Part shown: piece by piece, positions 30,819 through 40,054 of the stretch
Layout of the letters: each line of letters opens with the position of its first letter
How positions within the stretch are numbered: the first letter of the stretch is position 1
Source of the DNA: Mogibacterium sp.
GTDB taxonomy: Bacteria; Bacillota; Clostridia; Peptostreptococcales; Anaerovoracaceae
Assembly (NCBI GenBank): GCA_016775335.1
Contig: JAEUGJ010000010.1
Span: 210,903-265,343 of the forward strand
Direction of reading: 5' to 3'
Length of the DNA: 54,441 bases
Made by a program: the position numbers and the translations under genes
Notes under the pieces: generated by a model
Seen by the model: the letters and a program-made list of their open reading frames with translations, nothing else
Databases searched by the model: none
Told to the model about the DNA's origin: nothing

Positions 30819-32012
30819 ATGAACATTGGAATCGTAGTTGCGGCGGGAAAAGGAACCCGCATGAACGCGGAGGTGCCGAAGCAGATGCTGCCGTATCGGG
30901 ACAGTACCGTGCTGGAGTGCGCCGCGCGTCCGTTTGCGGAACATCCGGATATTGACGAAATCGTCATCGTTACGCCGGCGGATGGCGCAAATGCGGATTT
31001 TTACCTAAAGACAGCTCGCGCCCTGCAGGAGGTTTCCGGCAAGGAGGTACGGCTGACGAAGGGCGGAAAGGAACGGGGAGACTCCGTTCAAGCCGGCCTG
31101 GATGTGTGCGGAAATATTTGCAGAGAGAAAGGAATTTCGGAAAACTCCGTAAAGGTGTTGATTCACGACGGCGCCCGCGCGGACCTGACGACCGGAATCA
31201 TTGACCGAAACTTAAAGGGTTTGGACCGGTGGGATGCGGTATGTACCGCGGTTCCGTCGGTGGATTCCATGCGGATTATTCCGGATACCGACTTGAACTC
31301 GTTATTTATTTATCCTATAATGGACAGTAAAGTTATTGAGAGAAGGCGCATGTTTTGCGTTCAGACGCCTCAAAGCTTTCGGCTGGATGTGATTCGCCGG
31401 GCCTACGATGTTGCGAGACAGAAGGGGTATGCCGGTACCGATGATGCGTCCGTCGCGGAATTGGCGGGCATCTCCGTGGCCCTTGTGGAGGGAGAGTACG
31501 CCAACCGAAAAATAACAACCAAAGAGGACATTTCTATGGAAATCAGAACAGGAAACGGTTACGATGTACACCGCCTTGTCCCGGACAGAAACCTGATATT
31601 GTGCGGGACCCCGGTCCCCAGCAAATTGGGACTTCTGGGACATTCCGATGCGGACGTAGCGACGCACGCATTGATGGATGCCCTGCTGGGAGCTGCGGGA
31701 AAAGGAGATATTGGAAAATATTTTCCGGATACCGATGAGAAATATCGGGGAGCGGACAGCATAGAGCTGCTCCGGGAGGTAATTCGGATTATCGGCGACT
31801 ACCGGGTTGTCAACGTGGATGTGACAATTATTTGTGAGAAGCCGAAGCTGGCACCTCATATAGAAGCCATGAAAGAGAATCTCGCCCGGGCGATGAATGT
31901 TTCCGAGGGACAGGTGAATGTAAAAGCCACCACCACGGAGAAGCTGGGATTTACGGGACGAGAAGAAGGTATTGCGGCGATAGCGAGCTGCACGATTGAA
32001 GGGAGACAATAG
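30819..32012 (+). CDS. ispDF: Bifunctional IspD-IspF enzyme of the MEP pathway
   Basis: A 397-residue fusion. Residues 1-235 are IspD (CTP-binding AAGKGTRM near 7-14, HDGARADL, TDDASVAEL), which makes CDP-methylerythritol. Residues 240-397 are a full IspF (GYDVHRL metal site, GHSDADVATHALMDALLGA, TTTEKLGFTGREEGI), which makes the cyclic diphosphate. ATG 30819 is chosen because GGGAG lies six bases upstream; a TTG five codons earlier with AGGAG is the alternative. An internal ATG at codon 240 with a purine-rich lead could give separate IspF. IspE, the intervening enzyme, is encoded 16 kb upstream. Confidence 0.93.
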   Translation: MNIGIVVAAGKGTRMNAEVPKQMLPYRDSTVLECAARPFAEHPDIDEIVIVTPADGANADFYLKTARALQEVSGKEVRLTKGGKERGDSVQAGLDVCGNICREKGISENSVKVLIHDGARADLTTGIIDRNLKGLDRWDAVCTAVPSVDSMRIIPDTDLNSLFIYPIMDSKVIERRRMFCVQTPQSFRLDVIRRAYDVARQKGYAGTDDASVAELAGISVALVEGEYANRKITTKEDISMEIRTGNGYDVHRLVPDRNLILCGTPVPSKLGLLGHSDADVATHALMDALLGAAGKGDIGKYFPDTDEKYRGADSIELLREVIRIIGDYRVVNVDVTIICEKPKLAPHIEAMKENLARAMNVSEGQVNVKATTTEKLGFTGREEGIAAIASCTIEGRQ

Positions 32013-32014
32013 AA

Positions 32015-33754
32015 ATGAAATTATCCAAGAGACATCTGAAGACATTGAGAGAAGCACCGAAGGAAGCGGAACTGGTCAGCCATCAGCTGCTGATTCGTGC
32101 CAACCTGGTTCGCAAGGTAGCAGCGGGAATCTATGAATTCATGCCGCTGGGATACCGTTCCCTGCGGAAGGTAGAGAATATCGTCCGGGAGGAACTGGAC
32201 CGCATCGGCGACCAGGAAATCCTGATGCCGGGACCGAATCCGGCCGAACTGTGGAAGGAATCCGGCAGATGGTATGCATACGGACCGGAACTGTGGAGAA
32301 TCAAGGACAGAAACGGAAGAGACTTCTGCCTTGGACCGACGCATGAGGAGACCGTAACGGATGTCGCACGGAACGAATTCTCTTCCTACAGAGAGCTTCC
32401 GCAGACCCTGTACCAGATTCAGTGGAAGTACAGAGACGAAGCTCGTCCAAGATACGGACTGCTGCGCTCCAGAGAGTTCCTGATGAGCGACGGATACTCC
32501 TTCGACAGAGATGAGGAGGCGATGGACGTCAGCTACATGAACGAGTACGGTGCGTACGAGAGAATCTTCACTCGCTGCGGACTGGACTACAGAATTGTAG
32601 AAGCGGACAACGGCCCAATCGGCGGAAGCCGTTCTCACGAATTCTCCGCACTGTCTAACGTGGGAGAGAGTGAACTGGCACACTGTCCGGAATGCGGATA
32701 TGCGGCAACGCTGGAGAGAGCGGAATGCGTAGATGACGAACCGGTTCAGGAAGAGATGGAAGAACTGAAGAGCGTATATACTCCGGGAACCAAGACCATC
32801 GAGGACGTATGCAACTACCTCCACATGGATGTGAAGAAGTCCATCAAGGCGCTGATGTTCGTTACCTACGACGATGAACTGAATCCGGCAGAGTACGTAT
32901 GCGCCTTCGTTCGCGGTGACCGTGAAGTGAACATGATTAAGCTGGTAAATGCACTGGGCATTCCGGAACACTACATCGAATTCGCCAATGAGGACGAGAT
33001 GGGTGCAACCACCGGTTGTGTCGGCGGATTCACCGGTCCGGTAGGACTGCAGAACTGCAAGATTGTAGTGGACAGCGAACTGGTAGGAACCGTGAACATG
33101 TGTGCCGGTGCGAACAAGGAAGACCACCACATGACCGGCGTATGCTACGGAAGAGATTACAAGGGCGATATCGTGACGGACATCAAGGTCCTGAAAGAAG
33201 GCGAGCGCTGCCCGAAGTGCGGAAAGCCGATCATCGAGCACAGCAGAGGTATCGAGGTTGGACAGATCTTCAAGCTGGGAACCAAGTACTCCGAATCCAT
33301 GAAGGCGTTCTACAAGGATGAGAACGGAAACGACTGCGTATACCAGATGGGCTGCTACGGCATCGGTATCACCCGTACCCTGCAGGCAATCATCGAGCAG
33401 CACAACGATGAAAACGGCATTATCTGGCCAATTTCCGTTGCACCGTATCACGTAATGATTACCGTAATCAATCCGCAGGATGAAACCCAGATGAATCTGG
33501 CCGACAAGATTGAGGAAGAGCTGGAGAAGGCCGGCGTGGAAGTTCTGTGCGATGACAGAGATGAGAGACCGGGCGTGAAGTTCAAGGATGCGGATCTGCT
33601 GGGACTGCCGATTCGAATCACCGTCGGAAAGAAAGCCGGCGAGGGTGTTGTAGAGTATAAGCTGAGAAGAGAAGGGGAGATGACCCTGAAGTCTGCAGAA
33701 GATGCGACAAAGGATGCCATCGATCTGGTAAATGCGGAGAGATTTGGGCTGTAA
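32015..33754 (+). CDS. proS: Prolyl-tRNA synthetase, bacterial type
   Basis: A 579-residue class II synthetase. Motif 1 region (VAAGIYEFMPLGYRSLRKVE), motif 2 (RDEARPRYGLLRSREFLM), an inserted editing domain (about 225-380) that clears Ala-tRNA-Pro, motif 3 (GCYGIGITR) and the C-terminal anticodon-binding domain (VMITVIN through GVKFKDADLLG). The start is two bases after the ispDF stop, with GGGAG ahead, so it is in the same operon. Confidence 0.97.
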   Translation: MKLSKRHLKTLREAPKEAELVSHQLLIRANLVRKVAAGIYEFMPLGYRSLRKVENIVREELDRIGDQEILMPGPNPAELWKESGRWYAYGPELWRIKDRNGRDFCLGPTHEETVTDVARNEFSSYRELPQTLYQIQWKYRDEARPRYGLLRSREFLMSDGYSFDRDEEAMDVSYMNEYGAYERIFTRCGLDYRIVEADNGPIGGSRSHEFSALSNVGESELAHCPECGYAATLERAECVDDEPVQEEMEELKSVYTPGTKTIEDVCNYLHMDVKKSIKALMFVTYDDELNPAEYVCAFVRGDREVNMIKLVNALGIPEHYIEFANEDEMGATTGCVGGFTGPVGLQNCKIVVDSELVGTVNMCAGANKEDHHMTGVCYGRDYKGDIVTDIKVLKEGERCPKCGKPIIEHSRGIEVGQIFKLGTKYSESMKAFYKDENGNDCVYQMGCYGIGITRTLQAIIEQHNDENGIIWPISVAPYHVMITVINPQDETQMNLADKIEEELEKAGVEVLCDDRDERPGVKFKDADLLGLPIRITVGKKAGEGVVEYKLRREGEMTLKSAEDATKDAIDLVNAERFGL

Positions 33755-33756
33755 TT

Positions 33757-34302
33757 GTGTTAGAGCTTTTTATAACATTCTTTAAACTGGGATTATTTAC
33801 GATTGGCGGCGGTGTGGCGATGATACCGATTCTTCAGAACATCGCCGTCAACGAAAAGAAGTGGTTCACGGCGGAGGAAGCGCTGGATGTCATATCCGTC
33901 TGCCAGAGCCTCCCCGGTGTTATTGCAATTAACATGGCAACATACGTGGGATTCAAGCGAAAGGGTTTGCTTGGATCCCTCGTTTCGACTGTGGGAGTTG
34001 TGCTTCCTTCCTTCATCGTGATTATTCTGGTGGCTAAAGGCCTGTCCGCCTTCGGAGACAATCCGTACGTGATGGGTGCGTTGGGCGGCCTTCGGGCAGC
34101 CGCCATGGGACTGGTACTGATTGCGGTATATTCCATTGCCAAGGGCGTCATCAAGGATTGGTTCTCCGGAATTGCCTCGTTAGTGGGCATTCTGCTGATT
34201 GAATTTACGAATATGAGCGTGGTTCTGATTGTGCTGCTGTTTCTGGCAGCCGGAATTCTGCGGGCGCTTTGGAACACCTGCCGGGAAGGAGGCCTGAAAT
34301 GA
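33757..34302 (+). CDS. Short-chain chromate transporter, first half
   Basis: A 181-residue CHR-domain membrane protein (FKLGLFTIGGGVAMIPIL, SLPGVIAINMATYVGFKRKG). Short ChrA proteins work in pairs with opposite topology, and the second half follows with an ATGA overlap. GTG start two bases after proS, no good ribosome site, so coupled to proS translation. The family exports chromate, but in many bacteria its physiological anion is unknown. Confidence 0.88.
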   Translation: MLELFITFFKLGLFTIGGGVAMIPILQNIAVNEKKWFTAEEALDVISVCQSLPGVIAINMATYVGFKRKGLLGSLVSTVGVVLPSFIVIILVAKGLSAFGDNPYVMGALGGLRAAAMGLVLIAVYSIAKGVIKDWFSGIASLVGILLIEFTNMSVVLIVLLFLAAGILRALWNTCREGGLK

Positions 34303-34877
34303 TTTTAATGAAACTTTTCTGGGCGTTCTTCAAAATCGGCGCGGTGGGGTTCGGTGGCGGTATGGCCATCGTGGGTATGATTTACGATACCATCCGGGGA
34401 TTTGTGTCCATGACCCCGTCCCAATATGCGGACATCGTGGCGATAGCGCAGGTCACACCGGGACCGGTGGCGGTGAACACGGCCACCTATGTAGGGTACC
34501 AGACGGCGGGAATACTGGGGTCCATTGTGGCCACACTGGGGGTTGCTACACCTGCTTTTATCCTGGTGGCCATCGTCGCCGGCATGATTGATCGCTACAA
34601 GCAGAGTCGAATTGTCCAGGGGGCGCTGGAGGGCATTCGGCCCGCAACGGTGGGCATGATTTTTACCGCAGCCCTTACCATCTGCCGGCCGGCCATTGAA
34701 GCGGAACATCCTTTGGGCGGGAGCATCGCCGCCCTTTCCGGAATTCTGCCGGGGCATATTGACGGAATCGCCATCCTGATGTGTGCCGCCACTGTCCTGC
34801 TGATCAAAAAGTTCCACGTAAACGCAATGTACGTATTACTGATTATGGGATGCATTGGTGCGATAGTTGGTGTATAA
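34299..34877 (+). CDS. Short-chain chromate transporter, second half
   Basis: A 192-residue CHR-domain protein (FFKIGAVGFGGGMAIVGMI, VTPGPVAVNTATYVGYQTAG), partner of the preceding gene. The ATG at 34299 overlaps the first gene's stop (ATGA) and follows AAGGAGG. It ends with several hydrophobic helices. Together the pair should make one functional transporter. Confidence 0.88.
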   Translation: MILMKLFWAFFKIGAVGFGGGMAIVGMIYDTIRGFVSMTPSQYADIVAIAQVTPGPVAVNTATYVGYQTAGILGSIVATLGVATPAFILVAIVAGMIDRYKQSRIVQGALEGIRPATVGMIFTAALTICRPAIEAEHPLGGSIAALSGILPGHIDGIAILMCAATVLLIKKFHVNAMYVLLIMGCIGAIVGV

Positions 34878-34978
34878 TCTACTGGAGTGGACTTTTGAAT
34901 CGGGTGATGAAGACCGCCCGAAATTGTTTTTAACCGAATGGGAACCGCCGGAGCGATTTGGCGGGGAAAGGGGAACCG

Positions 34979-36382
34979 ATGAAGATATACAATACCATGA
35001 CCGGCTGCAAGGAAGAATTCGTACCGCTGGAAGAGGGAAAGGTTCGGATTTACGTCTGCGGCCCGACCGTGTACAATTTCTTCCACATTGGAAATGCCAG
35101 ACCTTTCGTGGTGTTCGATACATTGCGCCGGTATTTTAAATACAGAGGATACGATGTGAAGTTTGTGCAGAATTTCACCGACGTGGATGACAAGATCATT
35201 CGCCGGGCGAAGGAAGAGGGTATCACCGCTCCGGAGGTGTCTGAGAAGTACATAAAAGAATACTTCGAGGATGCAAAGGCGCTGAACGTGATTCCGGCGG
35301 ACGTGCACCCGAAGGTATCCGAGCACATTCCGGAAATTATCGATTTCATTCAGACGCTGATCGATAAGGGCTACGCTTATGAGGCAGACGGGGATGTGTA
35401 TTACAGCACCCGGAAGTTCAAGGACTACGGCAAGCTGTCGGGACAGAATGTGGATGACCTGGAGTCCGGCGCCCGGATTGCCGTGGGCGAGGTGAAGAAG
35501 GATCCGCTGGATTTTGCACTGTGGAAGGCGCAGAAGGAACCGGACGAAATTGCCTGGGATTCCCCGTGGGGAAAAGGCCGTCCGGGCTGGCACATCGAGT
35601 GCTCCACCATGGCGAAGAAGCATCTGGGCGAGACCATCGATATCCACGGTGGCGGACAGGATCTGCAGTTCCCGCACCACGAGAACGAAATTGCGCAGTC
35701 CGAGGCCTGCAACGGCGTACCGTTCGCAAAATATTGGATGCATAACGGCTACATCACCGTGGACGGAGTGAAGATGTCCAAATCCCTGAACAACTTCTTT
35801 ACGGTTCGAGACATCCGCAAGGATTTTACCGGAGATTTCATTCGGTTCTTCCTGCTGTCGGGACACTATCGGAGCCCGATTAACTTCAGCGATACGGAGA
35901 TGAACAGCGTAAAACAAGGCTACGATCGTATCGTGACCGCCGTAGAGACGCTGGAGTTCCTGACGAAGAACGGCACGGATGAGATGTCCGCTTCCGAAAA
36001 GGAAACCTTGGAGAAGCTGAACGGCCATTATAAAGAAGAATTTATCGCCGCACTGGAGGACGACCTGAATACGGCACTGGCGATTTCCGTTATCTTTGAA
36101 ATGGTAACTGCCGTGAACCAGGCGGTACATGAAAGCGGTTCGAAGGAATTTGCGGAAAAGGCACTGAAGCAGATTCACGAGCTGACCGATGTCCTGGGAA
36201 TTCTGCAGGATGCGGAAGAGGATGCCATCGGCGAGGATATTCAGGCGTTGGTGGAAGAACGTCAGCAGGCGCGGAAAGAGAAGAATTGGGCCAGAGCGGA
36301 TGAAATCCGGGATGCTTTGGCAGAGAAAGGATATACGCTGAAGGATACACCTCAAGGGGTGCAGATCATCAGAAACAACTAG
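34979..36382 (+). CDS. cysS: Cysteinyl-tRNA synthetase
   Basis: A 467-residue class I synthetase. HIGH motif at His36 (FHIGNARP), the zinc-binding Cys in VCGPTVYN plus HIECSTMA and HHENEIAQSE, and K265MSKS. The C-terminal DALR-like helical domain is normal. The ATG at 34979 is used because a GGGGA-rich site precedes it and MKIYNTMTG is the usual start. A small hairpin (ACCGCC with GGCGG, about 34945-34965) lies just ahead. mrnC follows after two bases. Confidence 0.96.
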   Translation: MKIYNTMTGCKEEFVPLEEGKVRIYVCGPTVYNFFHIGNARPFVVFDTLRRYFKYRGYDVKFVQNFTDVDDKIIRRAKEEGITAPEVSEKYIKEYFEDAKALNVIPADVHPKVSEHIPEIIDFIQTLIDKGYAYEADGDVYYSTRKFKDYGKLSGQNVDDLESGARIAVGEVKKDPLDFALWKAQKEPDEIAWDSPWGKGRPGWHIECSTMAKKHLGETIDIHGGGQDLQFPHHENEIAQSEACNGVPFAKYWMHNGYITVDGVKMSKSLNNFFTVRDIRKDFTGDFIRFFLLSGHYRSPINFSDTEMNSVKQGYDRIVTAVETLEFLTKNGTDEMSASEKETLEKLNGHYKEEFIAALEDDLNTALAISVIFEMVTAVNQAVHESGSKEFAEKALKQIHELTDVLGILQDAEEDAIGEDIQALVEERQQARKEKNWARADEIRDALAEKGYTLKDTPQGVQIIRNN

Positions 36383-36384
36383 GA

Positions 36385-36774
36385 ATGGATCAGGAAATAC
36401 AGAACATTAACACGACAACCCTGGCGTACATGGGCGATGCGGTGTACGAGGTTCGCGTCCGGGAGATGCTGATTGAGCACGACCCTCACGATGTGGGGAA
36501 GCTCCATAAGATGGCGGTTCGCTACGTTTCGGCGGAAGGTCAGGCGAAAGCCATGCGGAAGCTGGTGAACGGATTTCTGACGGAGGATGAAATCCGCCTC
36601 TACAAGAGAGCTCGAAATCATCGGACGCTGTCCCGGTCCAAGAATACGGACCCTCGCACCTACAAGGTGGCCACCGGTTTCGAAGCCTTGATCGGATATC
36701 TCTTTCTGGCAGAGGAATCGGATCGGCTGGACGAAGTCATCGAGGAAGCCATCCGGATTATTGAAGAGGAGTAA
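36385..36774 (+). CDS. mrnC: Mini-ribonuclease III
   Basis: A 129-residue RNase III catalytic domain without a dsRNA-binding domain. TLAYMGDAVYEVRVRE holds the catalytic Asp and Glu, and GFEALIGYLFL is the second half of the active site. In Firmicutes it trims the ends of 23S rRNA precursors. Adjacent to cysS, as is typical for the phylum, with rlmB further down the same strand. Confidence 0.94.
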   Translation: MDQEIQNINTTTLAYMGDAVYEVRVREMLIEHDPHDVGKLHKMAVRYVSAEGQAKAMRKLVNGFLTEDEIRLYKRARNHRTLSRSKNTDPRTYKVATGFEALIGYLFLAEESDRLDEVIEEAIRIIEEE

Positions 36775-36777
36775 CAT

Positions 36778-37608
36778 ATGAGCAAAGCGGATCAGCTGTT
36801 CGTGACCATGTGTCAGGACATTATCGAGAACGGTTTCAGTACGGAGGGGCAGAAGGTGCGCCCGCACTGGCCGGACGGAACGCCGGCCCACACCATCAAG
36901 AATTTCGGTGTGGTGAATCGGTACAACCTGCAGGAAGAATTTCCCGCACTGACCTTGCGCCCGACGGCCATCAAACTGGCCTTCGATGAGCTCCTGTGGA
37001 TCTGGCAGAAGAAATCCAACAACGTTCACGACCTGAACAGCCATATCTGGGATGAATGGGCGGACGAGAACGGATCCATCGGCAAAGCCTACGGTTACCA
37101 GCTGGGAAAGAAGTACGCCTTCAAGCAGGGCGAGATGGATCAGGTGGACAACGTGCTGTGGCAGCTGAAGAACGACCGGTACTCCCGGCGGATTCTGACC
37201 AACATGTACAACTTTGACGATCTTTCGGAGATGAACCTGGAGCCTTGCGCGTACAGCGTCACCTTCAACGTCAAAGGGGATACGCTGAACGCCATTCTGA
37301 ACCAGCGGTCGCAGGACATCCTGACGGCCAATAACTGGAACGTGGTGCAGTACTCCCTGCTCCTGATGATGATGGCCAACGTCAGCGGCCTCAAAGCCGG
37401 CGAGCTGGTGCACGTCATTTCCGACGCTCACATCTACGACCGCCATGTGGACATCGTAAAAGAACTGATCGCCCGGCCTCAGTATCCGGCACCGAAGGTG
37501 ACCCTGAATCCGGAGGTGAAGAACTTCTACGATTATACGGTGGATGATTTGACGGTGGAAAACTACGAACACAATCCTCAGGTGAAGAATATTCCGGTTG
37601 CAATTTAA
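36778..37608 (+). CDS. thyA: Thymidylate synthase, B. subtilis ThyA-type
   Basis: A 276-residue folate-dependent thymidylate synthase. The nucleophile is Cys157, in a PCAYSVTF context rather than the PCH of E. coli-type enzymes, and the phosphate-binding RSQDILTANNWN replaces the usual RSxD-xxLGxPFN. These deviations match the divergent B. subtilis/phage-type ThyA. The start is three bases after mrnC, with GAAGAGGAG upstream. It works with the folA product downstream, which regenerates tetrahydrofolate. Confidence 0.9.
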   Translation: MSKADQLFVTMCQDIIENGFSTEGQKVRPHWPDGTPAHTIKNFGVVNRYNLQEEFPALTLRPTAIKLAFDELLWIWQKKSNNVHDLNSHIWDEWADENGSIGKAYGYQLGKKYAFKQGEMDQVDNVLWQLKNDRYSRRILTNMYNFDDLSEMNLEPCAYSVTFNVKGDTLNAILNQRSQDILTANNWNVVQYSLLLMMMANVSGLKAGELVHVISDAHIYDRHVDIVKELIARPQYPAPKVTLNPEVKNFYDYTVDDLTVENYEHNPQVKNIPVAI

Positions 37609-37654
37609 CGGAAAACAGTGTAGATTAAACGGTGCGGCAGACTGCCGTATGCTG

Positions 37655-37687
37655 ACCCGGTGAGGAAAGCCTTGCCGGGTTTCTTTT
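37655..37687 (+). terminator. Terminator between thyA and folA
   Basis: Stem 37656-37665 with 37670-37679 (CCCGGTGAGG with CCTTGCCGGG, G-T pairs inside) followed by TTTCTTTTA. A second small hairpin (GCGGCAG/CTGCCGT) precedes it. Confidence 0.75.
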
Positions 37688-37727
37688 ATAAATAGATGAA
37701 AACCGAAGAGATTCGGAAGGAGGAAAT

Positions 37728-38216
37728 ATGAATCTGATTGTGGCAGTGGACTCGGAATGGGGCATCGGCTGCGGCGGAGAGCTGCTGGCCCACATTCCGG
37801 GAGACCTGAAGTACTTTAAGGAGACCACCATGGATAAGGTGGTAGTGATGGGCCGGAAGACCTTGGAAAGCCTGCCGGGAAAGAAAGGACTTCCGAAGCG
37901 AGTGAATTTCGTGCTCACCGGAAATCCGGAATTCGAGGCGGAACGGTGCCGGGTGGTTCATTCGGAAGAGGAACTGACCGAGGCGCTGAAGGAATATAAG
38001 GCGGAGGATGTTTTTATCATCGGCGGAGAGAGCATTTACCGTCGGTTCTACGAACAGTGTGACAAGCTGTATGTGACGAAGATGCATGCGAACCTGAATG
38101 CGGATCGGTTCATGGTGAATCTGGACGAGGATGCCCGGTTCCGGGTGACCTGGGAAAGCGAATTGCAGAATGAAAACGGAATTGAATATCAATTCGTTCT
38201 ATATGAAAGGAGTTAA
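37728..38216 (+). CDS. folA: Dihydrofolate reductase
   Basis: A 162-residue DHFR: NLIVAVDSEWGIGCGGELLAHIPGDLKYFK is the N-terminus with the active-site acidic residue, VVMGRKTLESLPGK the NADPH-binding loop, and FIIGGESIYRRF the second conserved Gly-Gly. It reduces dihydrofolate made by ThyA. GGAGG precedes the ATG. rlmB follows after two bases. Confidence 0.96.
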   Translation: MNLIVAVDSEWGIGCGGELLAHIPGDLKYFKETTMDKVVVMGRKTLESLPGKKGLPKRVNFVLTGNPEFEAERCRVVHSEEELTEALKEYKAEDVFIIGGESIYRRFYEQCDKLYVTKMHANLNADRFMVNLDEDARFRVTWESELQNENGIEYQFVLYERS

Positions 38217-38218
38217 GG

Positions 38219-39241
38219 ATGGCCGGAAAGAAGAAAAACGGAAAAAATCGCCGGGATGCTCACGGGGTGTATGAGAGAAGAGAAGCCCGAGGCAAGAGCA
38301 GTTACGGCGGAAACCGTTCTAACGAGCGGAGCGACGGAAGCCGGAGAGGCGGCAGAGACGGTGTTCGGGAGAACAATTCCCGTCCGGTATATGATTACGG
38401 CGGAGCGGGAAGCCGGCCGAGCAGCCGCCGTGCGCCGCGGACGGAGGGATTCCGGGGCGGAAATTCGGAACGCAAAGGCGTGAGAAACTTTGAACAGGAA
38501 GAATCTGCGGAGAACCTGCTGGTGGGAAGAAATCCGGTGATTGAAACTCTGCGGGCGGGTCACGATGTGGAACGCATCTATATGGCGGAAGGCGCCGGCG
38601 GATCCATTTCCATCATCCGGGCGCTGGCCAAGGAGCAGGGCGTGTCCATCAGCATGGTGGATCGGTTTAAGCTGGACCACATGGCACCGGGACAGAAGCA
38701 TCAGGGCGTCATTGCGGAAATTCCGGCATATCACTATTCCAAGATGCAGGACATCTTCGCTCGGGCGGCGGCGATGGATGAGGAGCCGTTCGTCGTAATT
38801 TTGGACGAAATCACCGATCCGCACAATGTGGGAGCTATCATCCGGAGCGCAGAGTGCATGGGCGCCCACGGAATCATCATTCCGAACCGGAGAGCCTGCG
38901 GCCTCACCAGCACCGTTGCGAAGAGTGCGGCGGGAGCCATCGAGCAGATTCCGGTGGTGCGGGTGACCAACATCGGAAGAACCATCGAGGATCTCCAGGC
39001 TAAGGGCATCTGGATTGCGGCCTGCGATATGGATGGAGAAGCCTATTACTCCGCGGCGGGTCTGAACGGAGCCGTGGCCATTGTTATCGGAAACGAAGGC
39101 CGTGGAATCGGAAAACTGGTTCGGGAGAAATGTGATTTTGTCGTTTCCATCCCGATGAAGGGTAAAATCAATTCGCTGAATGCATCCAATGCGGCGGCCA
39201 TCGTGCTGGCGGAAATCCGCAGACGCCGGGAGTGCCGGTAA
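38219..39241 (+). CDS. rlmB: 23S rRNA 2'-O-ribose G2251 methyltransferase (TrmH family) with long N-terminus
   Basis: A 340-residue SPOUT methyltransferase. The first about 95 residues are low-complexity and rich in Arg, Gly, Ser and Asn (KKKNGKNRRDAHG, SRRGGRDG), beyond the usual about 250-residue core, and probably bind rRNA. The core starts at NLLVGRNPVIETL, and the SPOUT motifs are NVGAIIRSAECMGAHG, GNEGRGIGKL and NSLNASNAAAIVLAE. AAAGGAG precedes the ATG. Confidence 0.93.
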   Translation: MAGKKKNGKNRRDAHGVYERREARGKSSYGGNRSNERSDGSRRGGRDGVRENNSRPVYDYGGAGSRPSSRRAPRTEGFRGGNSERKGVRNFEQEESAENLLVGRNPVIETLRAGHDVERIYMAEGAGGSISIIRALAKEQGVSISMVDRFKLDHMAPGQKHQGVIAEIPAYHYSKMQDIFARAAAMDEEPFVVILDEITDPHNVGAIIRSAECMGAHGIIIPNRRACGLTSTVAKSAAGAIEQIPVVRVTNIGRTIEDLQAKGIWIAACDMDGEAYYSAAGLNGAVAIVIGNEGRGIGKLVREKCDFVVSIPMKGKINSLNASNAAAIVLAEIRRRRECR

Positions 39242-39467
39242 ACTGTTTTTTTCAACAGGAAAAACGAGAAATTTTTAGGGGCAAAAACAGTTTCAAACCC
39301 TTGAAACGCAAGGCTTTGAAGGAATTACAAAAAGTAAATTGTCGCACTTTTTTCAACAAGGAAATTCATGTTTCAATTTCAAAACAAAGGTTAACATTCA
39401 GACAATCTTCATATAATATTCACTTAAAGAAAGGAAGTTGTCTCGGACAACGAAAGTGAGGTTTGTG

Positions 39468-39650
39468 ATGAATAAGAAACAGTGGATTTCCGGCGGAATG
39501 TTGGCGGCAATGGCAATGATGATTCTTAGCGTGATTTTCGTCGTGCTGGTGTGCCGGGAGGCAATTATTACTCAGACGGTTGTTTCCGTAGTGTGCTTCG
39601 TGCTGGCGGCGATGGGGATGAGCCGCGTGAAAGTGCATATCGGTAGATAG
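39468..39650 (+). CDS. Small membrane protein, 60 residues
   Basis: Two hydrophobic segments (about residues 9-29 and 35-50) between a basic start (MNKKQ) and a basic end (RVKVHIGR). Start at 39468 after GTGAGG; an in-frame upstream codon is possible but lacks a ribosome site. A TATAAT lies about 60 bases upstream. It lies between rlmB and the rpmG promoter. No family recognised; function unknown. Confidence 0.6.
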   Translation: MNKKQWISGGMLAAMAMMILSVIFVVLVCREAIITQTVVSVVCFVLAAMGMSRVKVHIGR

Positions 39651-39737
39651 GAAGGTACTTCAAAGCCGGCCTTTGCCGGACGATTCCGGAAAAAGTGAAT
39701 AAAATGAGTAAAGAAGCAAAAATATTTACAAAATCCC

Positions 39738-39766
39738 TTGACATTGACGAGGTATCAGAGTAATAT
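39738..39766 (+). promoter_or_regulatory. Promoter of the rpmG-secE-nusG-ribosomal unit
   Basis: TTGACA (39738-39743), 17-base spacer, TAATAT (39761-39766), about 110 bases before the rpmG start. Confidence 0.8.
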
Positions 39767-39793
39767 TATTGAGCGACTTTATGAAATAACAAA

Positions 39794-39822
39794 CAGAGCA
39801 GTGAGATACCTGCTCTGATTTT
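39794..39822 (+). promoter_or_regulatory. Leader hairpin before rpmG
   Basis: An 8-bp stem (39794-39801 with 39810-39817) followed by ATTTT, in the 5' leader. The T tract is short, so this may be a weak attenuator or processing site. Confidence 0.4.
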
Positions 39823-39874
39823 GGAGTGAATAAGGATTTTTGCAAGATAATGGCAGTATAAGGAGGAAACTACT

Positions 39875-40024
39875 GTGAGAAACAAAATCATCCTGGCATG
39901 CACCGAGTGCAAGCAGAGAAACTACAACACCATGAAGAACAAGAAGAACAATCCGGACAGAATTGAACTGAGAAAGTATTGCAAGTTCTGCGGAAAAGAG
40001 ACTCTTCACAAGGAGACGAAGTAA
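39875..40024 (+). CDS. rpmG: 50S ribosomal protein L33
   Basis: A 49-residue zinc-ribbon L33. The Cys pairs are ACTECK and YCKFCGK, so this is the zinc-containing form. GTG start with AAGGAGG seven bases ahead. First gene of the block with secE and nusG, a standard order in Firmicutes. Confidence 0.95.
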   Translation: MRNKIILACTECKQRNYNTMKNKKNNPDRIELRKYCKFCGKETLHKETK

Positions 40025-40054
40025 TTACTGCATTGTAAACAACGGAGTGCAATC

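Noticed and set aside
39232..39459. 75-codon frame after rlmB
   Set aside because: Overlaps the rlmB end, no ribosome site, and lies in A-rich leader sequence with a likely promoter.
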